Assembly: GCA_039105265.1 (NCBI GenBank)
Contig: JAPFFF010000006.1
Coordinates: 5,146,001 to 5,210,000 of the forward strand
Length of the DNA stretch: 64,000 nt
DNA from: Tritrichomonas musculus
Taxonomy: Eukaryota > Parabasalia > Tritrichomonadida > Tritrichomonadidae
Direction of reading: 5' to 3'
Below are positions 40,681 to 50,021 of this stretch, one piece after another (within the stretch, counting starts at the first letter, position 1; every line of letters begins with the position of its first letter). The position numbers were made by a program, and so were the translations under genes. A model generated the notes under the pieces. The model saw nothing but the letters and a program-made list of their open reading frames with translations, had not been told where the DNA came from and made no database searches.

Positions 40681-41901
40681 AAAAAAAGTTGTTTTTATAA
40701 TTGTCTTTGTAATAACATCATATAAAAGTGTAAAATCGTGACTGGTTGCTGTTTTGTAATGTTCAATAAAATAAAAACAAGCAAAAAGTTAAAAAAATTT
40801 TTGTTTATAAAATTATAAATAAACGTTCTTTTTATGATTGAATCATTCAAAAGTTATTATAAAAGATTTTGTTAATTGAAATTTGAGAGATAATCCCGAT
40901 AAGAGTGAAAACTTTGGTAAACAAAAATATTTATCAATATAAATGTTTCTCTCAATATTTATCTATTACACTTGTTCATTATTTGTTTTAATAATAATTT
41001 TTAATTTAATATTTAATTATATAAGCATTTAACTTGTTTATATTGGAAACAAAAATTCTATGCTTTATTTGAAAAAATGTAAAAAATAAAAATATATTTT
41101 TCTTCATGAAGAAAGGTGGAAAAGAATTTCGTTCATCAAATTATTATGATTTACTTGAACATAAAACAAGAAAATTGTCTGAATGTCATATTTTTTTGTA
41201 TATTTTCATTGATAATTTTAAGTTTATCGTGTTCGATTCGTACTTCCGTAAATTGATTGGAAACAACAAGAATATTGCTTTTTCATTCAATTAGAGCCTT
41301 TCACTATTAAAACAATTTGCTGATAATTAATTCTTTTATGATTTTAAAATTTGAATGGATTGAATGAATTATCAATTTTTTGTATGTTTTTTCACAAACC
41401 ACATCCAAGATCATCCTTAATTGAAAAAGTTGGATAACGCCATAATTTTTTCATATTAGAAAAACACCAAAATAGCTTTCATTCTTCGAAGAAAAATCAC
41501 TATTTGACATTACGTTACTTTGTCGTGTTTCATTTAGATATTCGTTATTTTGCTGTGCTTCATTTGGATGTACTTCATTTGGATGCATATTAATGTGGTG
41601 TGTATCGTTTGGCAGTACTTCATTTAATAGCGTATCACTTCGATTTTCATCATCTGGATGTCTTTCATAGTAAAAAATTGTGCATTATCTTATTAAATAA
41701 GATTGTTTCATACTTAATGAATAATCCAAAAATGCAGAAATTGAATTTAATATTAGCCTAGCTTTATGCATTTATTGTAATTTTTTTAGAAATTTTTACA
41801 ATCGCATCAAAAAAAAAAGTATTCAAAAAGTGGAATGATTTTACTCTTTATTTAATTTTAAAATATCTCATTAAATATTTTTATAACAAATAATTTTTTA
41901 A
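40681..41901. repeat. Right arm (1.2 kb) of the large inverted repeat
   Basis: This is the inverted partner of 35529-36750, including an identical 62-residue frame (here 41106-41294, plus strand). The outer edge is at TAATTTTTTAA (41901), the inner edge at AAAAAAAGTTG (40681). Differences are few, for example around 41835. Arms this similar imply either a recent event or continuing gene conversion. Confidence 0.85.
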
Positions 41902-42331
41902 GGGAAAATGCATTCTAGCCCCCATTTTTCATATCACATTTCTTTTTGGGGGCTAAATGATTTTTTGTTTATTTTTTTATTGAAAGTTGTATTTTAGCCC
42001 CCAATTTTTTTTATTCATAAGTGTTTTTCATCACATAGACTTTACATTTCGCAAGTATTTCCCAAAATATTTTTTCTTTGTTGCTCCTATATGCATATTA
42101 CTAAATAAATAAATAGAATTTGTTGAAAATAAAAAAAGATATTATTATTTATCTCTATTTATAGGTAAAAAGGACATCTTATCTCTTGAATTTGATAGAA
42201 ATAAAATGATTAAAGGTTTTATTTATAATATTTTCTCTATATATAATGTTTTGTTTAATAATAGATTATATATTCTAAAAATTTTTCTTACGTTTTTGGT
42301 TATATATGTGTAATTATTTTCGAATATCGTT
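41902..42331. other. Host DNA between the palindrome and the Polinton
   Basis: The spacer contains inverted GGGGGCTAAA and TTTAGCCCCCAA motifs (41933-42010), related to the interior of the 3094 MITE. These suggest another copy or remnant of that family. No gene is seen. The base composition changes abruptly at about 42332. Confidence 0.45.
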
Positions 42332-42648
42332 AGTAGTAATACTAAGGGGGGGGGCGATGGCTATTGAAATTCGCTAAAACAATTACGTTAACTTTATACG
42401 GTTTTACTAGGTCCGAACAACACTCAACAGTTCAGAACCAATTCGAAACACATCGCCGGTATACTAGTACCCACTAACTGAAAACCATCACGTAAATAAT
42501 TGGAAACGTTAGAGATACCCATATAAGTCCGATAGTTCGATAAAATCGTTAACAACGTCTGGAAAGTCCATCACAGACGATAATCATATACTAAAAATAA
42601 TAGAGAGATCATTTCAATAGCCATCGCACCCCCCTTAGTATTACTACT
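42332..42648. repeat. Terminal palindrome of the Polinton (38-bp arms, 240-bp loop)
   Basis: AGTAGTAATACTAAGGGGGG at 42332 continues GCGATGGCTATTGAAAT to 42370, and the same 38 bases occur inverted at 42611-42648, differing only in the G run and one base. The loop has the element's base composition. It sits at the point where element composition begins, so it is either the left terminus, able to fold back, or a 317-bp MITE-like insertion at the junction. No 6-bp target duplication could be fixed. Confidence 0.65.
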
Positions 42649-43041
42649 TTGATTTTGTCACCCTATAGAAATTATTATTATAGTTCAACCGATATTGATT
42701 TGTAACTGATAAACCTAATAACTAACTCGCTAACGAATTAATCTGTAAACGATATCACTAACGAAATACATTAAATGAACTCATGTGTATTGTTTAGTAA
42801 ACGAACTCACTAACGATTCATTGAATACGAATCACTAATGATAACATGTATGAACCATCTATAAACGATCAGAATCACTCATGAACCACGTCGTTGGTTA
42901 GGGGGTTAACTATAACCCGATATGTACCCTTTATAGTAACCATGCGATTTTATGGTCGATAATGATGAATTCGCTGACGAATCATGAGATGAATTCGCTG
43001 ACGATGAATAGTAAGTGATGTTTATTTTTGGTTTCACTTAA
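42649..43041. other. Left non-coding region of the Polinton
   Basis: This region contains many degenerate ACTAACGA strings (42710-42850), the first copy of the dispersed 84-bp repeat (42867-42950) and a direct repeat GATGAATTCGCTGACGA at 42964-42980 and 42988-43004. It probably serves as promoter region for the left gene block and perhaps replication signals. Confidence 0.5.
42867..42950 (+). promoter_or_regulatory. Dispersed 84-bp palindromic repeat, copy A
   Basis: The copy starts GATCAGAATCACTCATGAA and carries TTGGTTA, GGGTTA, TAACCC, TATGTACC and TAACCA in that order, so it has nested inverted halves (TGGTTA/TAACCA and GGGTTA/TAACCC). Very similar copies are at 58467 (direct) and 59746-59663 (inverted). 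All are intergenic. Copy A lies about 90 bases before the first plus-strand gene. Confidence 0.75.
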
Positions 43042-44256
43042 ATGAGTTATAGAAGAGATAACACAGAAGATGAACACATTCCGTTACCAATCGAAACGGT
43101 TTATAACTCTAATGTCGATGCGTTGCGAACTACTAAGAGATACGAGAGGGGAACTAAAATAGATCATCACGGTAATAAACACTTTAATCGACTTTACTTT
43201 AAATATCCGCCTGAATGGAAAACATCAAATGTTGGAGAGAAAATTAATGGTGTCCGTAAGATGTCTATACATTGGAGAGATGGTAAGTTAAATTTTATGT
43301 TATACATTCGCAAATACAATCAAATATTAATGGAAAGATCAATCATTGACGCTAAGAATCAATTAATCATCGATAATTGTGAAGATGAAGAACTGAAAAA
43401 TAATATGAAAATATTTGGTATACCAATTAGCATATACATTTCGAGTAATGATACATGGAATGATATTAAAACAAGAATCATGAACTTGATCAGTCAAGAG
43501 AATCTGTATAATTATATATACCGTAGATTGAAATCTATTTATACCGTACCCTCAAATCTGTTACCAAAGTTAAATCAATTAGATCAAATAAAAGATAACT
43601 ACTATGCTATGTTAGAAGAATCATTCGATTTAATCGGTGAACAAATACCATTCTATTTAGAACCAAATGATGTCGAAATTATCAAAGAAATTAAAAAGAA
43701 TGATAGTTATTTGAAATTCGTTTCACCACAGAACGAGAAATACAATAAACAATATTACATTGACTTCATGATTACAGATCTCGATAACATTACTGGTGAT
43801 CTTCACTCGGTTTATAAGAAAATATATCGATACGAGAATATTGAAAATGGAATTGAATTGAGTGGAAAAACACTTGAAGATCCAGAACCATTGGATCGTG
43901 GTGAATGGTTCGATCCGTATACAGCTAATTTCTTTAACATAGGTCTCAGTGTTTACAAAAATGATTTGAATTACGTGACTAAGTTCCATAGAATACTCGA
44001 ACTCAAGAATGTTATGACAGATCTACAATGCGAAGTGGCTGCATCATTTGCGACACAATCGAATCATAATATCATAGGTAAGACAAATGAAATATTCTGT
44101 CCAATTAAGTACTATAAACTGAATGACAACGATGAAACGTTTTGGATCGAATTCTACGATAGAGATGATTTAAATGTTCCAGTGTCATTTAACGATAATG
44201 TCACATTTGTTATGGACATGGTGTTCTTACAAAACCGTAAACTGTTATACTCTTAA
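43042..44256 (+). CDS. Unidentified 404-residue Polinton protein
   Basis: This is the first gene of the left block, reading directly into the integrase (10 bases between stop and ATG). I do not recognise a catalytic domain. The N-terminal quarter is polar with a PPEWKTSNVGEKINGVRKMSI block and LNFMLYIRKYNQ; the C-terminal half is beta-rich by eye (FWIEFYDRDDLNVPVSFNDNVTFVMDMVF). The ending in a hydrophobic beta stretch suggests a structural or capsid-associated protein, but this is inference. The start is in a TTAAATG context, as for several genes of this element. Confidence 0.6.
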   Translation: MSYRRDNTEDEHIPLPIETVYNSNVDALRTTKRYERGTKIDHHGNKHFNRLYFKYPPEWKTSNVGEKINGVRKMSIHWRDGKLNFMLYIRKYNQILMERSIIDAKNQLIIDNCEDEELKNNMKIFGIPISIYISSNDTWNDIKTRIMNLISQENLYNYIYRRLKSIYTVPSNLLPKLNQLDQIKDNYYAMLEESFDLIGEQIPFYLEPNDVEIIKEIKKNDSYLKFVSPQNEKYNKQYYIDFMITDLDNITGDLHSVYKKIYRYENIENGIELSGKTLEDPEPLDRGEWFDPYTANFFNIGLSVYKNDLNYVTKFHRILELKNVMTDLQCEVAASFATQSNHNIIGKTNEIFCPIKYYKLNDNDETFWIEFYDRDDLNVPVSFNDNVTFVMDMVFLQNRKLLYS

Positions 44257-44266
44257 TCCGCTATAA

Positions 44267-45367
44267 ATGAGTTTCATAGAAACCTTTGCAAAGCAAAGTC
44301 GAATCAAGTTCAAGACCATTGATGAAGTTTATTCTAAGTATCCAACCAATACGTTATCGAAATTCAAGAGAATCGCTAATAGATATGGTTTCACGGATGA
44401 TGAAGCTAAAGACTATCTTCAAAACAAAGTCGTTCACGATCAACATATTCCGCCACCAAAGTTCATGCATATCTATTCGAAGATTCAACATGCGTTTCAA
44501 ATGGATACATTCATTGGTGACCCAGACTATTTGATGTTCATTAACGTTAACACACGTAAAGCATATGCGTATGAGATGATCAATAAAGGTGCTAAACAAG
44601 TGTTGAAATCACTAACCGAGTTCATCAAATCAGAACCTGAGTGTAAGTCTATCATATCAGATGAAGATGCATCATACTTATCGAAATCCGTACTCGATTT
44701 CATGAGAGAACATGATATTGTATATACAACAACGACCGATAACGATCATAACAAACTCGGTATCATTAACAGATTCATGAGAACCATTCGTGATATGAAA
44801 ACTAATGAACCAAACACTGATATACTATCATTAGTAGAATCCTATAACGATATGCCGCATCGATCTCTTAATTATAAATCTCCGAATGAGATAACAGATG
44901 AAGATGAGTTAGAGTATATCGATAAGATGGAACGTCAAGTAAATCCATATCATTTCAAACCTGGTGATCTAGTTAGAGTAGTTCTTGATAAGAGTCCATT
45001 AACGAAACGTCGTTCGAATCTATCTAAAGAGTCTTACGTCGTCGATTCCAAAGATGGTAATCAGTTTCTAATTCGATCTATCGATGGATCTGTAGATACT
45101 GTACCGGGATATAAACTCGTGAAGTCATCCAATAACGTTCCACTAGCGACAACAATCAAAGATGGTAAACGTGGTATCGTTAAAGAGATTCGATCTTATA
45201 ACAAAAAGAGAGATACATATACGATAACATATGAAGATTCAACCGTTAAAGATACTATCAAATCGAAATATCTACGTGAAGGTCATCCAACTAAATTATC
45301 GACAATGGAACGTCAATACTGGTTGAATCAAAATACCATCCCCGATCAAATAAGAAAGTTCATTTAA
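44267..45367 (+). CDS. Polinton integrase (retroviral-type, rve)
   Basis: The 366-residue product reads as the Maverick integrase. The core runs from about residue 80 (DPDYLMFINVNTRKAYAYEM) through IISDEDASYLSKSVLDFMREHDI to NKLGIINRFMRTIRDM, YNDMPHRSLNYKSPNE, the RNase H-fold integrase pattern. It is followed by FKPGDLVRVVLDK, an SH3-like C-terminal DNA-binding region, and a further chromo-like tail (GIVKEIRSYNKKRDTYTITYED). Integrases of this family insert the linear element into host DNA. The start lies in a TATAAATG context, 10 bases after the preceding stop, and the ATPase follows after 10 bases, so the block may be expressed together. Confidence 0.8.
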   Translation: MSFIETFAKQSRIKFKTIDEVYSKYPTNTLSKFKRIANRYGFTDDEAKDYLQNKVVHDQHIPPPKFMHIYSKIQHAFQMDTFIGDPDYLMFINVNTRKAYAYEMINKGAKQVLKSLTEFIKSEPECKSIISDEDASYLSKSVLDFMREHDIVYTTTTDNDHNKLGIINRFMRTIRDMKTNEPNTDILSLVESYNDMPHRSLNYKSPNEITDEDELEYIDKMERQVNPYHFKPGDLVRVVLDKSPLTKRRSNLSKESYVVDSKDGNQFLIRSIDGSVDTVPGYKLVKSSNNVPLATTIKDGKRGIVKEIRSYNKKRDTYTITYEDSTVKDTIKSKYLREGHPTKLSTMERQYWLNQNTIPDQIRKFI

Positions 45368-45377
45368 CTTACTATAA

Positions 45378-46229
45378 ATGACTCAAATCAAGAAAGTTGA
45401 AGATCTAATCGAAGACACATTACGTAAGAATCAACGAGATATCGAAATGGCGTTGATTAAACCACTCGCTCCTGAATATCCATTCTCGTCAAACGGTATC
45501 TACTTTCTAATCGGTAAGATGGGAGCTGGTAAATCGTTTTGGATCTGGCGACACATCATGATAACTGAACGACTATTCTCGAAACCGTATTACAGTAAGA
45601 TCATATTCTGTTCCACGTCTGGTAAACTCGATAAAACAGCTGAAGTACTATCCAAGAATGTGAAGACCCCTATCGATTACATCAAAGAAGAGAATCTACT
45701 TCCATATCTTAAACGACATCTACGACGTAAACTCAAATACTATGCGATGGTCAAACATGTGCTATCCAAAATGGTTGAAGCTAATGAAGAAATGGCTAGA
45801 ATCATCCAGAAACACTCGTTAATGGAAATCGAAGATCGAATAGCATATATAGCATCCAAGTTAGTTCAGTATCAGACCGCATCGTATCCGTTCAACACGT
45901 TACTCGTATTAGATGACGCTGCTGGATCCCCATTACTGAAGAACGGTAACAGTGAACTATGTCGGTTACTAACTAAGACACGACACTTCAATCTGACTTG
46001 TATCATAGCTGTTCAAACATTACGATTCGTTCATCTGAATGTTAAACGATTGGCCACTGATATCATATGCTATAGCGGTTTCAGTAAAGAAGATTTCACA
46101 TCGATGTTACAACAGACTCCAAATAATCTCGATACCAAGTCAACGACAATCGAATATCTAAATCATAAGGGTCAACATGATCGGTTTATCATCAATATCA
46201 CTGCCAACGAATCACACTTTGAACAATAA
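45378..46229 (+). CDS. Polinton packaging ATPase (FtsK/HerA-type)
   Basis: The 283-residue product has a Walker A motif GKMGAGKS (residues 46-53) and a Walker B motif LLVLDDAAGS (about 175-184), then TKTRHFNLTCIIAVQTLR, the sensor-like segment of FtsK/HerA-superfamily packaging ATPases (adenovirus IVa2 is unrelated; poxvirus A32 and Maverick ATP are related). Such ATPases pump genome DNA into capsids. Its place between integrase and capsid genes agrees with this. The start is in a TATAAATG context. Confidence 0.82.
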   Translation: MTQIKKVEDLIEDTLRKNQRDIEMALIKPLAPEYPFSSNGIYFLIGKMGAGKSFWIWRHIMITERLFSKPYYSKIIFCSTSGKLDKTAEVLSKNVKTPIDYIKEENLLPYLKRHLRRKLKYYAMVKHVLSKMVEANEEMARIIQKHSLMEIEDRIAYIASKLVQYQTASYPFNTLLVLDDAAGSPLLKNGNSELCRLLTKTRHFNLTCIIAVQTLRFVHLNVKRLATDIICYSGFSKEDFTSMLQQTPNNLDTKSTTIEYLNHKGQHDRFIINITANESHFEQ

Positions 46230-46257
46230 ATTGGTTTGTTTTTATGATTAATAAATC

Positions 46258-46662
46258 ATGGGATTCAAGAGTTTCGTTACAAGCGGTTGGAATAGACTTA
46301 AAAGTGATGTCCATCAGGGGCTCATCGGTGCTAAAAACGCTGCACATAGAGTATGGAATGCGACCAAAAAGGGGTTGATCGGTGCTAAAAACTTCGCTAT
46401 GAATAATCCGAAAGCTATCGGTACTATGTTACATGCGATAACACCATTTGCTACAGCATTCAATCCAACGTTAGGTGCTATTACATCAGCAGGTGCAAAC
46501 ATATTCAGTCACATGCCAAAGGGGTCGGTCAAAGACAAGCTCGTGAAGATCAGTGAACAGTTCGCGCGTGGTGAATTAAAACAAGGTGGATCATCAACAG
46601 CACAAGCTGCAGCTGATTCGCGAAAGAAACCTCATAAATTCGTTCCATTTCGGGGGATTTAA
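46258..46662 (+). CDS. Small glycine/alanine-rich amphipathic protein
   Basis: The 134-residue product contains two LIGAKN repeats (GLIGAKNAAHRVWN and GLIGAKNFAMNN), then an alanine-rich hydrophobic stretch (AIGTMLHAITPFATAF) and a basic C-terminus. Small proteins with amphipathic and hydrophobic helices beside the capsid genes of Polintons and adenoviruses often act as internal capsid or membrane-active proteins; this role is inferred. No enzyme motif. Confidence 0.6.
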   Translation: MGFKSFVTSGWNRLKSDVHQGLIGAKNAAHRVWNATKKGLIGAKNFAMNNPKAIGTMLHAITPFATAFNPTLGAITSAGANIFSHMPKGSVKDKLVKISEQFARGELKQGGSSTAQAAADSRKKPHKFVPFRGI

Positions 46663-46672
46663 CGGATCATAA

Positions 46673-46876
46673 ATGAGTGGCAGAGATCGAACAAATGCAT
46701 ATAGATCGAGTAATTCTGTTATCGTATCTGGACCTGGTACTATGTATAACGAAGTCACTAGATCGAGATCATTACCAACACGATATCATGATAACACTAA
46801 TACTCATGACGTAACGGTACCATATATCAAAACTAGTAAACGCAAATCCAAAACTCGTAAAAACAAACGTAAGTGA
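46673..46876 (+). CDS. 67-residue basic protein
   Basis: The product is polar with a strongly basic C-terminus (KTSKRKSKTRKNKRK). The start is in a CATAAATG context and lies 10 bases after the preceding stop, the spacing seen between other genes of this block. A DNA-condensing, virion core-type function is possible by analogy only. Confidence 0.5.
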   Translation: MSGRDRTNAYRSSNSVIVSGPGTMYNEVTRSRSLPTRYHDNTNTHDVTVPYIKTSKRKSKTRKNKRK

Positions 46877-46910
46877 GTATTGTCAGTGATGATATTTTTG
46901 TTAAAATCAA

Positions 46911-47507
46911 ATGAGTTCTAAGTACGTACGTGGAGTGAAACGAAATCAAATCATTCAACGATGGTTGCAAGGGATTGAAGATCCTGAATATGAAGTGTTT
47001 CCGACTAAAAAAGAAGGTAAATATATAGTCAAGTTGAGGGAGACTAAATTAGTAGATCAAACCAATATCGATGTTGATAAACAGTCTGTCGATGTCGATG
47101 TTGATAAACAGTCTGTCGATGTTACTAACGATGTCGAGTCTGAAACTGAATCAACACCACCACCTGTAATCAAACAACGTAGACCGCGAACATCTAGTAG
47201 TACTATACCATCAACTAGACCAGATTCAACGATTAATCTCGAAATACTCGAACAGTTACGTAATCTCGGTGAAGAGATCCGCAATGATAGATTCAAGAAA
47301 GAGCAGAAACAGTATATCAAACATGTCGTCAACAAAGAGTTATCGAAATCGCGTATTCGTAGTCGATATGTACCGGATATGTTCCCAGAGTCAGTTGAAT
47401 CCGAACCTCAACCAGTTGCACCACAACCAGTTGAACCACAACCAGTTGAACCTGAACCAGAACCAATCATTGAACAACCCATATTTCGATCACGTATACG
47501 ACGTTAA
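46911..47507 (+). CDS. 198-residue protein with DVDKQSVDV and PQPVE repeats
   Basis: The N-terminus is basic (RGVKRNQIIQRWLQG). The middle has a near-perfect duplication of DVDKQSVDV, then a PPPVIKQRRPRTSSSTIPSTR linker region and a helical charged part (LEQLRNLGEEIRND). The C-terminus has three or four PQPVE-type repeats. It lies just upstream of the capsid gene. Perhaps a scaffold or minor capsid protein; I cannot assign a family. Confidence 0.55.
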   Translation: MSSKYVRGVKRNQIIQRWLQGIEDPEYEVFPTKKEGKYIVKLRETKLVDQTNIDVDKQSVDVDVDKQSVDVTNDVESETESTPPPVIKQRRPRTSSSTIPSTRPDSTINLEILEQLRNLGEEIRNDRFKKEQKQYIKHVVNKELSKSRIRSRYVPDMFPESVESEPQPVAPQPVEPQPVEPEPEPIIEQPIFRSRIRR

Positions 47508-47552
47508 GTATGAATCCGTCGACTTAAACCATCATATTTTTCTGTCAAGTAA

Positions 47553-49145
47553 ATGACATTCAACAACGAAGTCTTTCACAAGACATCAGCCGAAGTAAAT
47601 ACTCAAGTGGCTAGTTATTTCGATATAGTCGATAATGCTATAGCCATGTCAGACACTAATAAGAAGTACGTTATCGATGCGCAAGCTTCGTACAGTCCAT
47701 CAGCACCTATTCATGCTGGTTCATTCACGACATTCATTATCAGTCCGACATGTGATAACACAGCTGATATCTATAACGGATTCATCAAAGCGCAGATGAG
47801 TATTACAATAGTCATGAGTGATGCAATTAACAGTCCATTGACTGGTGTAAATAAACATGATTTCAATACATTATGGGTTGGATTCAAAGACGCTATGGAT
47901 TCAGTCGAAAAATATGAGATCCTCTCTAACGGTATCTCCATATACACTCAAAACTTTGGTCCAGAAGAGTCATTCTTGACAGCGTGTGGTGCTAATGAAG
48001 CTTCTAAACGATCCGATATCTACTCTAAAGTTCGTCATAAAGATATATATAATCGTAAATTTAATATAGCTCATTGTGGTGAGTTCGTAAAACTTAATCC
48101 AGATAATGATACATATGAAGTTACCATACCATTGAAGATCGATTTACGCCGATTCTTACCACTCAGTAACATCAAGTATCTACCCGCATTCGCTGGCAAA
48201 TTCGAACTCAAAATTATGTTCGGTACACAGGGTTTGGTTTGGTGTCCAGTTGGTCCATCTAAAGAGTTAATGTCCGATATTGGTAACCATGATGATCTTA
48301 CTCTTCATGGTATCACATCTGAATTCGTTCAAATCGGTGACATCGCATATATGTATAATGAATTAGATACATATACATTAAAATCAGAGATTCGTAGAAT
48401 AACAGTTGATCGTAATTATGAGATTAATAAAGCGTATAGTGTCATCCCCAACTTTGGTATCGATAATGATATATATCAATCACTCGTTCAACGATACACT
48501 CAACAAGAACTCATCTTTCCAACTCAGATATTGACATTCACGACTATGAGTAAGAGTCTCGGTACCGGTCATGGATCAACCACTCAAACCATTACTCCAA
48601 GATTTGTCGATTCAATCTTCTTCTTATTCCCATTAGATTCAACTCATCACACTGTATTCAAGAACCCTAAGTTTACGAACTTCCAGTTACGATGCGGTGG
48701 TTATGGAGTCGTCCCAACTATTCCATTCGCGACTGATGGTACTGATCCAATGTTCATCGAACTATGTCAGAACGCTATGAACGTTAACGGTGAACAAACA
48801 GGGTTCAACAAAGAGGTGATTCAATCATTGACGTTCGTCCCCAATCAAAATGTAGATGAAGGTTCAAATACACCACGTAGACACTTTAGTTACGATACTA
48901 CATCATTCTTTATCGGACTTCCAACTGAAACCGATAACACATTCCAACAAGGTCAAACCAGTAACACTCCAATCACTTACGAAATCGTTTGTGATCTTCC
49001 AGATGATAGTTTCTATGCTACTGCCAGTCCAAAACCACCTCCAATTATGGGATTGTTACAAGATACTGTCATATCCATTCATGTTCAACCAAATGGTCTC
49101 CCGCCCGTTATTGAAATCGGACAGTATGACGTAACGAGTCGTTAA
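47553..49145 (+). CDS. Major-capsid-like protein (double jelly-roll type)
   Basis: The 530-residue product has the length and beta-rich character of Polinton major capsid proteins. The block IDLRRFLPLSNIKYLPAFAG, then FELKIMFGTQGLVWCPVG, is the conserved centre of the first jelly roll seen in Maverick capsid proteins. The second half is also beta-rich (RFVDSIFFLFPLDSTHHTVF, NFQLRCGGYGVVPTIPF). It follows the packaging ATPase and small basic proteins, as expected for a capsid block. The start has an AGTAAATG context. Confidence 0.75.
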   Translation: MTFNNEVFHKTSAEVNTQVASYFDIVDNAIAMSDTNKKYVIDAQASYSPSAPIHAGSFTTFIISPTCDNTADIYNGFIKAQMSITIVMSDAINSPLTGVNKHDFNTLWVGFKDAMDSVEKYEILSNGISIYTQNFGPEESFLTACGANEASKRSDIYSKVRHKDIYNRKFNIAHCGEFVKLNPDNDTYEVTIPLKIDLRRFLPLSNIKYLPAFAGKFELKIMFGTQGLVWCPVGPSKELMSDIGNHDDLTLHGITSEFVQIGDIAYMYNELDTYTLKSEIRRITVDRNYEINKAYSVIPNFGIDNDIYQSLVQRYTQQELIFPTQILTFTTMSKSLGTGHGSTTQTITPRFVDSIFFLFPLDSTHHTVFKNPKFTNFQLRCGGYGVVPTIPFATDGTDPMFIELCQNAMNVNGEQTGFNKEVIQSLTFVPNQNVDEGSNTPRRHFSYDTTSFFIGLPTETDNTFQQGQTSNTPITYEIVCDLPDDSFYATASPKPPPIMGLLQDTVISIHVQPNGLPPVIEIGQYDVTSR

Positions 49146-49196
49146 ATGAAATTACGGTCATTCTATATCTAATTGATTATTTTTCTATGAAATCAA

Positions 49197-49736
49197 ATGA
49201 GTTGGGAGACATTGAAGTTCGACAATGATTATGAAATCAATACTGACTATCCATATCAGATCAGACGTAAGAGTGATGGATATATCATTACTGAATTCAT
49301 TCGAAATAAATACATCGCTGTCTGTTTAAACTGTATATCATGTAGTAAACATCGTTTAATAGCTTTCCAATGGATCACGAATGATGATCCAGATAATAAG
49401 ACTCAAGTGGATCACAAAAATAAGATATATACAGACAATCATATATCGAATCTTCGCTGGGTTACACCTAGTCAAAATTCAATGAATTGTTCATCATATA
49501 ATGGAATTGAATGTGAGTATGTTGATGACTTACCAATTGATGTAGTACCGATCATATGGTATAACGGATTCGAATTCGATGGTTACTTCATGGATCAAGA
49601 TGGATATGTTTGGTATGATACTGGAGTGAATTTCCGTAAACTCCATATAACTAAAAAGAATCAAGTATGTATTCGTGATATAAATCATAAACGTCATGAT
49701 TTTGGTATTCGTGGACTACGACGTGAATTCATCTAA
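49197..49736 (+). CDS. HNH-type endonuclease
   Basis: The 179-residue product carries HRLIAFQWI, DDPDNKTQVDHKNKIYTDNH and ISNLRWVTPSQNSMN, the HNH motif with following NLRW.T..N.N as in phage and homing-type HNH nucleases (NUMOD4/HNH style). The C-terminal part repeats a short beta pattern (GYFMDQDGYVWYDTG). Such enzymes cut double-stranded DNA, often for their own spread. It sits between the capsid gene and small genes, like a free-standing selfish nuclease. Confidence 0.75.
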   Translation: MSWETLKFDNDYEINTDYPYQIRRKSDGYIITEFIRNKYIAVCLNCISCSKHRLIAFQWITNDDPDNKTQVDHKNKIYTDNHISNLRWVTPSQNSMNCSSYNGIECEYVDDLPIDVVPIIWYNGFEFDGYFMDQDGYVWYDTGVNFRKLHITKKNQVCIRDINHKRHDFGIRGLRREFI

Positions 49737-49764
49737 ATCGAATGGTTTGTTTATTTTTCATTAA

Positions 49765-49953
49765 ATGTCCGGTAAATCAGTTCAAGTAATGTCTCATCGC
49801 CAACACACGACTCGGAATCCACCAATAACTAAACCCGAATATCGTCATCCTCCAACTCACAAGAAAGAGAATCTAGTAGCGGTTGATCAGTCATGTAGAT
49901 GTGTAAATTCTAAACAGTTGATACTCTATAAAGATGATGTTAACTCGTATTGA
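49765..49953 (+). CDS. 62-residue small protein
   Basis: The product is polar with QVMSHRQHTTRNPPITKP at its start and CRCVNSKQ near its end. The start is in an ATTAAATG context preceded by TTTTTCA, as in its neighbours, which is the main support. No family. Confidence 0.4.
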   Translation: MSGKSVQVMSHRQHTTRNPPITKPEYRHPPTHKKENLVAVDQSCRCVNSKQLILYKDDVNSY

Positions 49954-50021
49954 TTTGCTATGCAAATCTCTATCCCTTTGGGTATTGATCAACGGATTCC
50001 GTGTATTTTAAAATCAATGAA

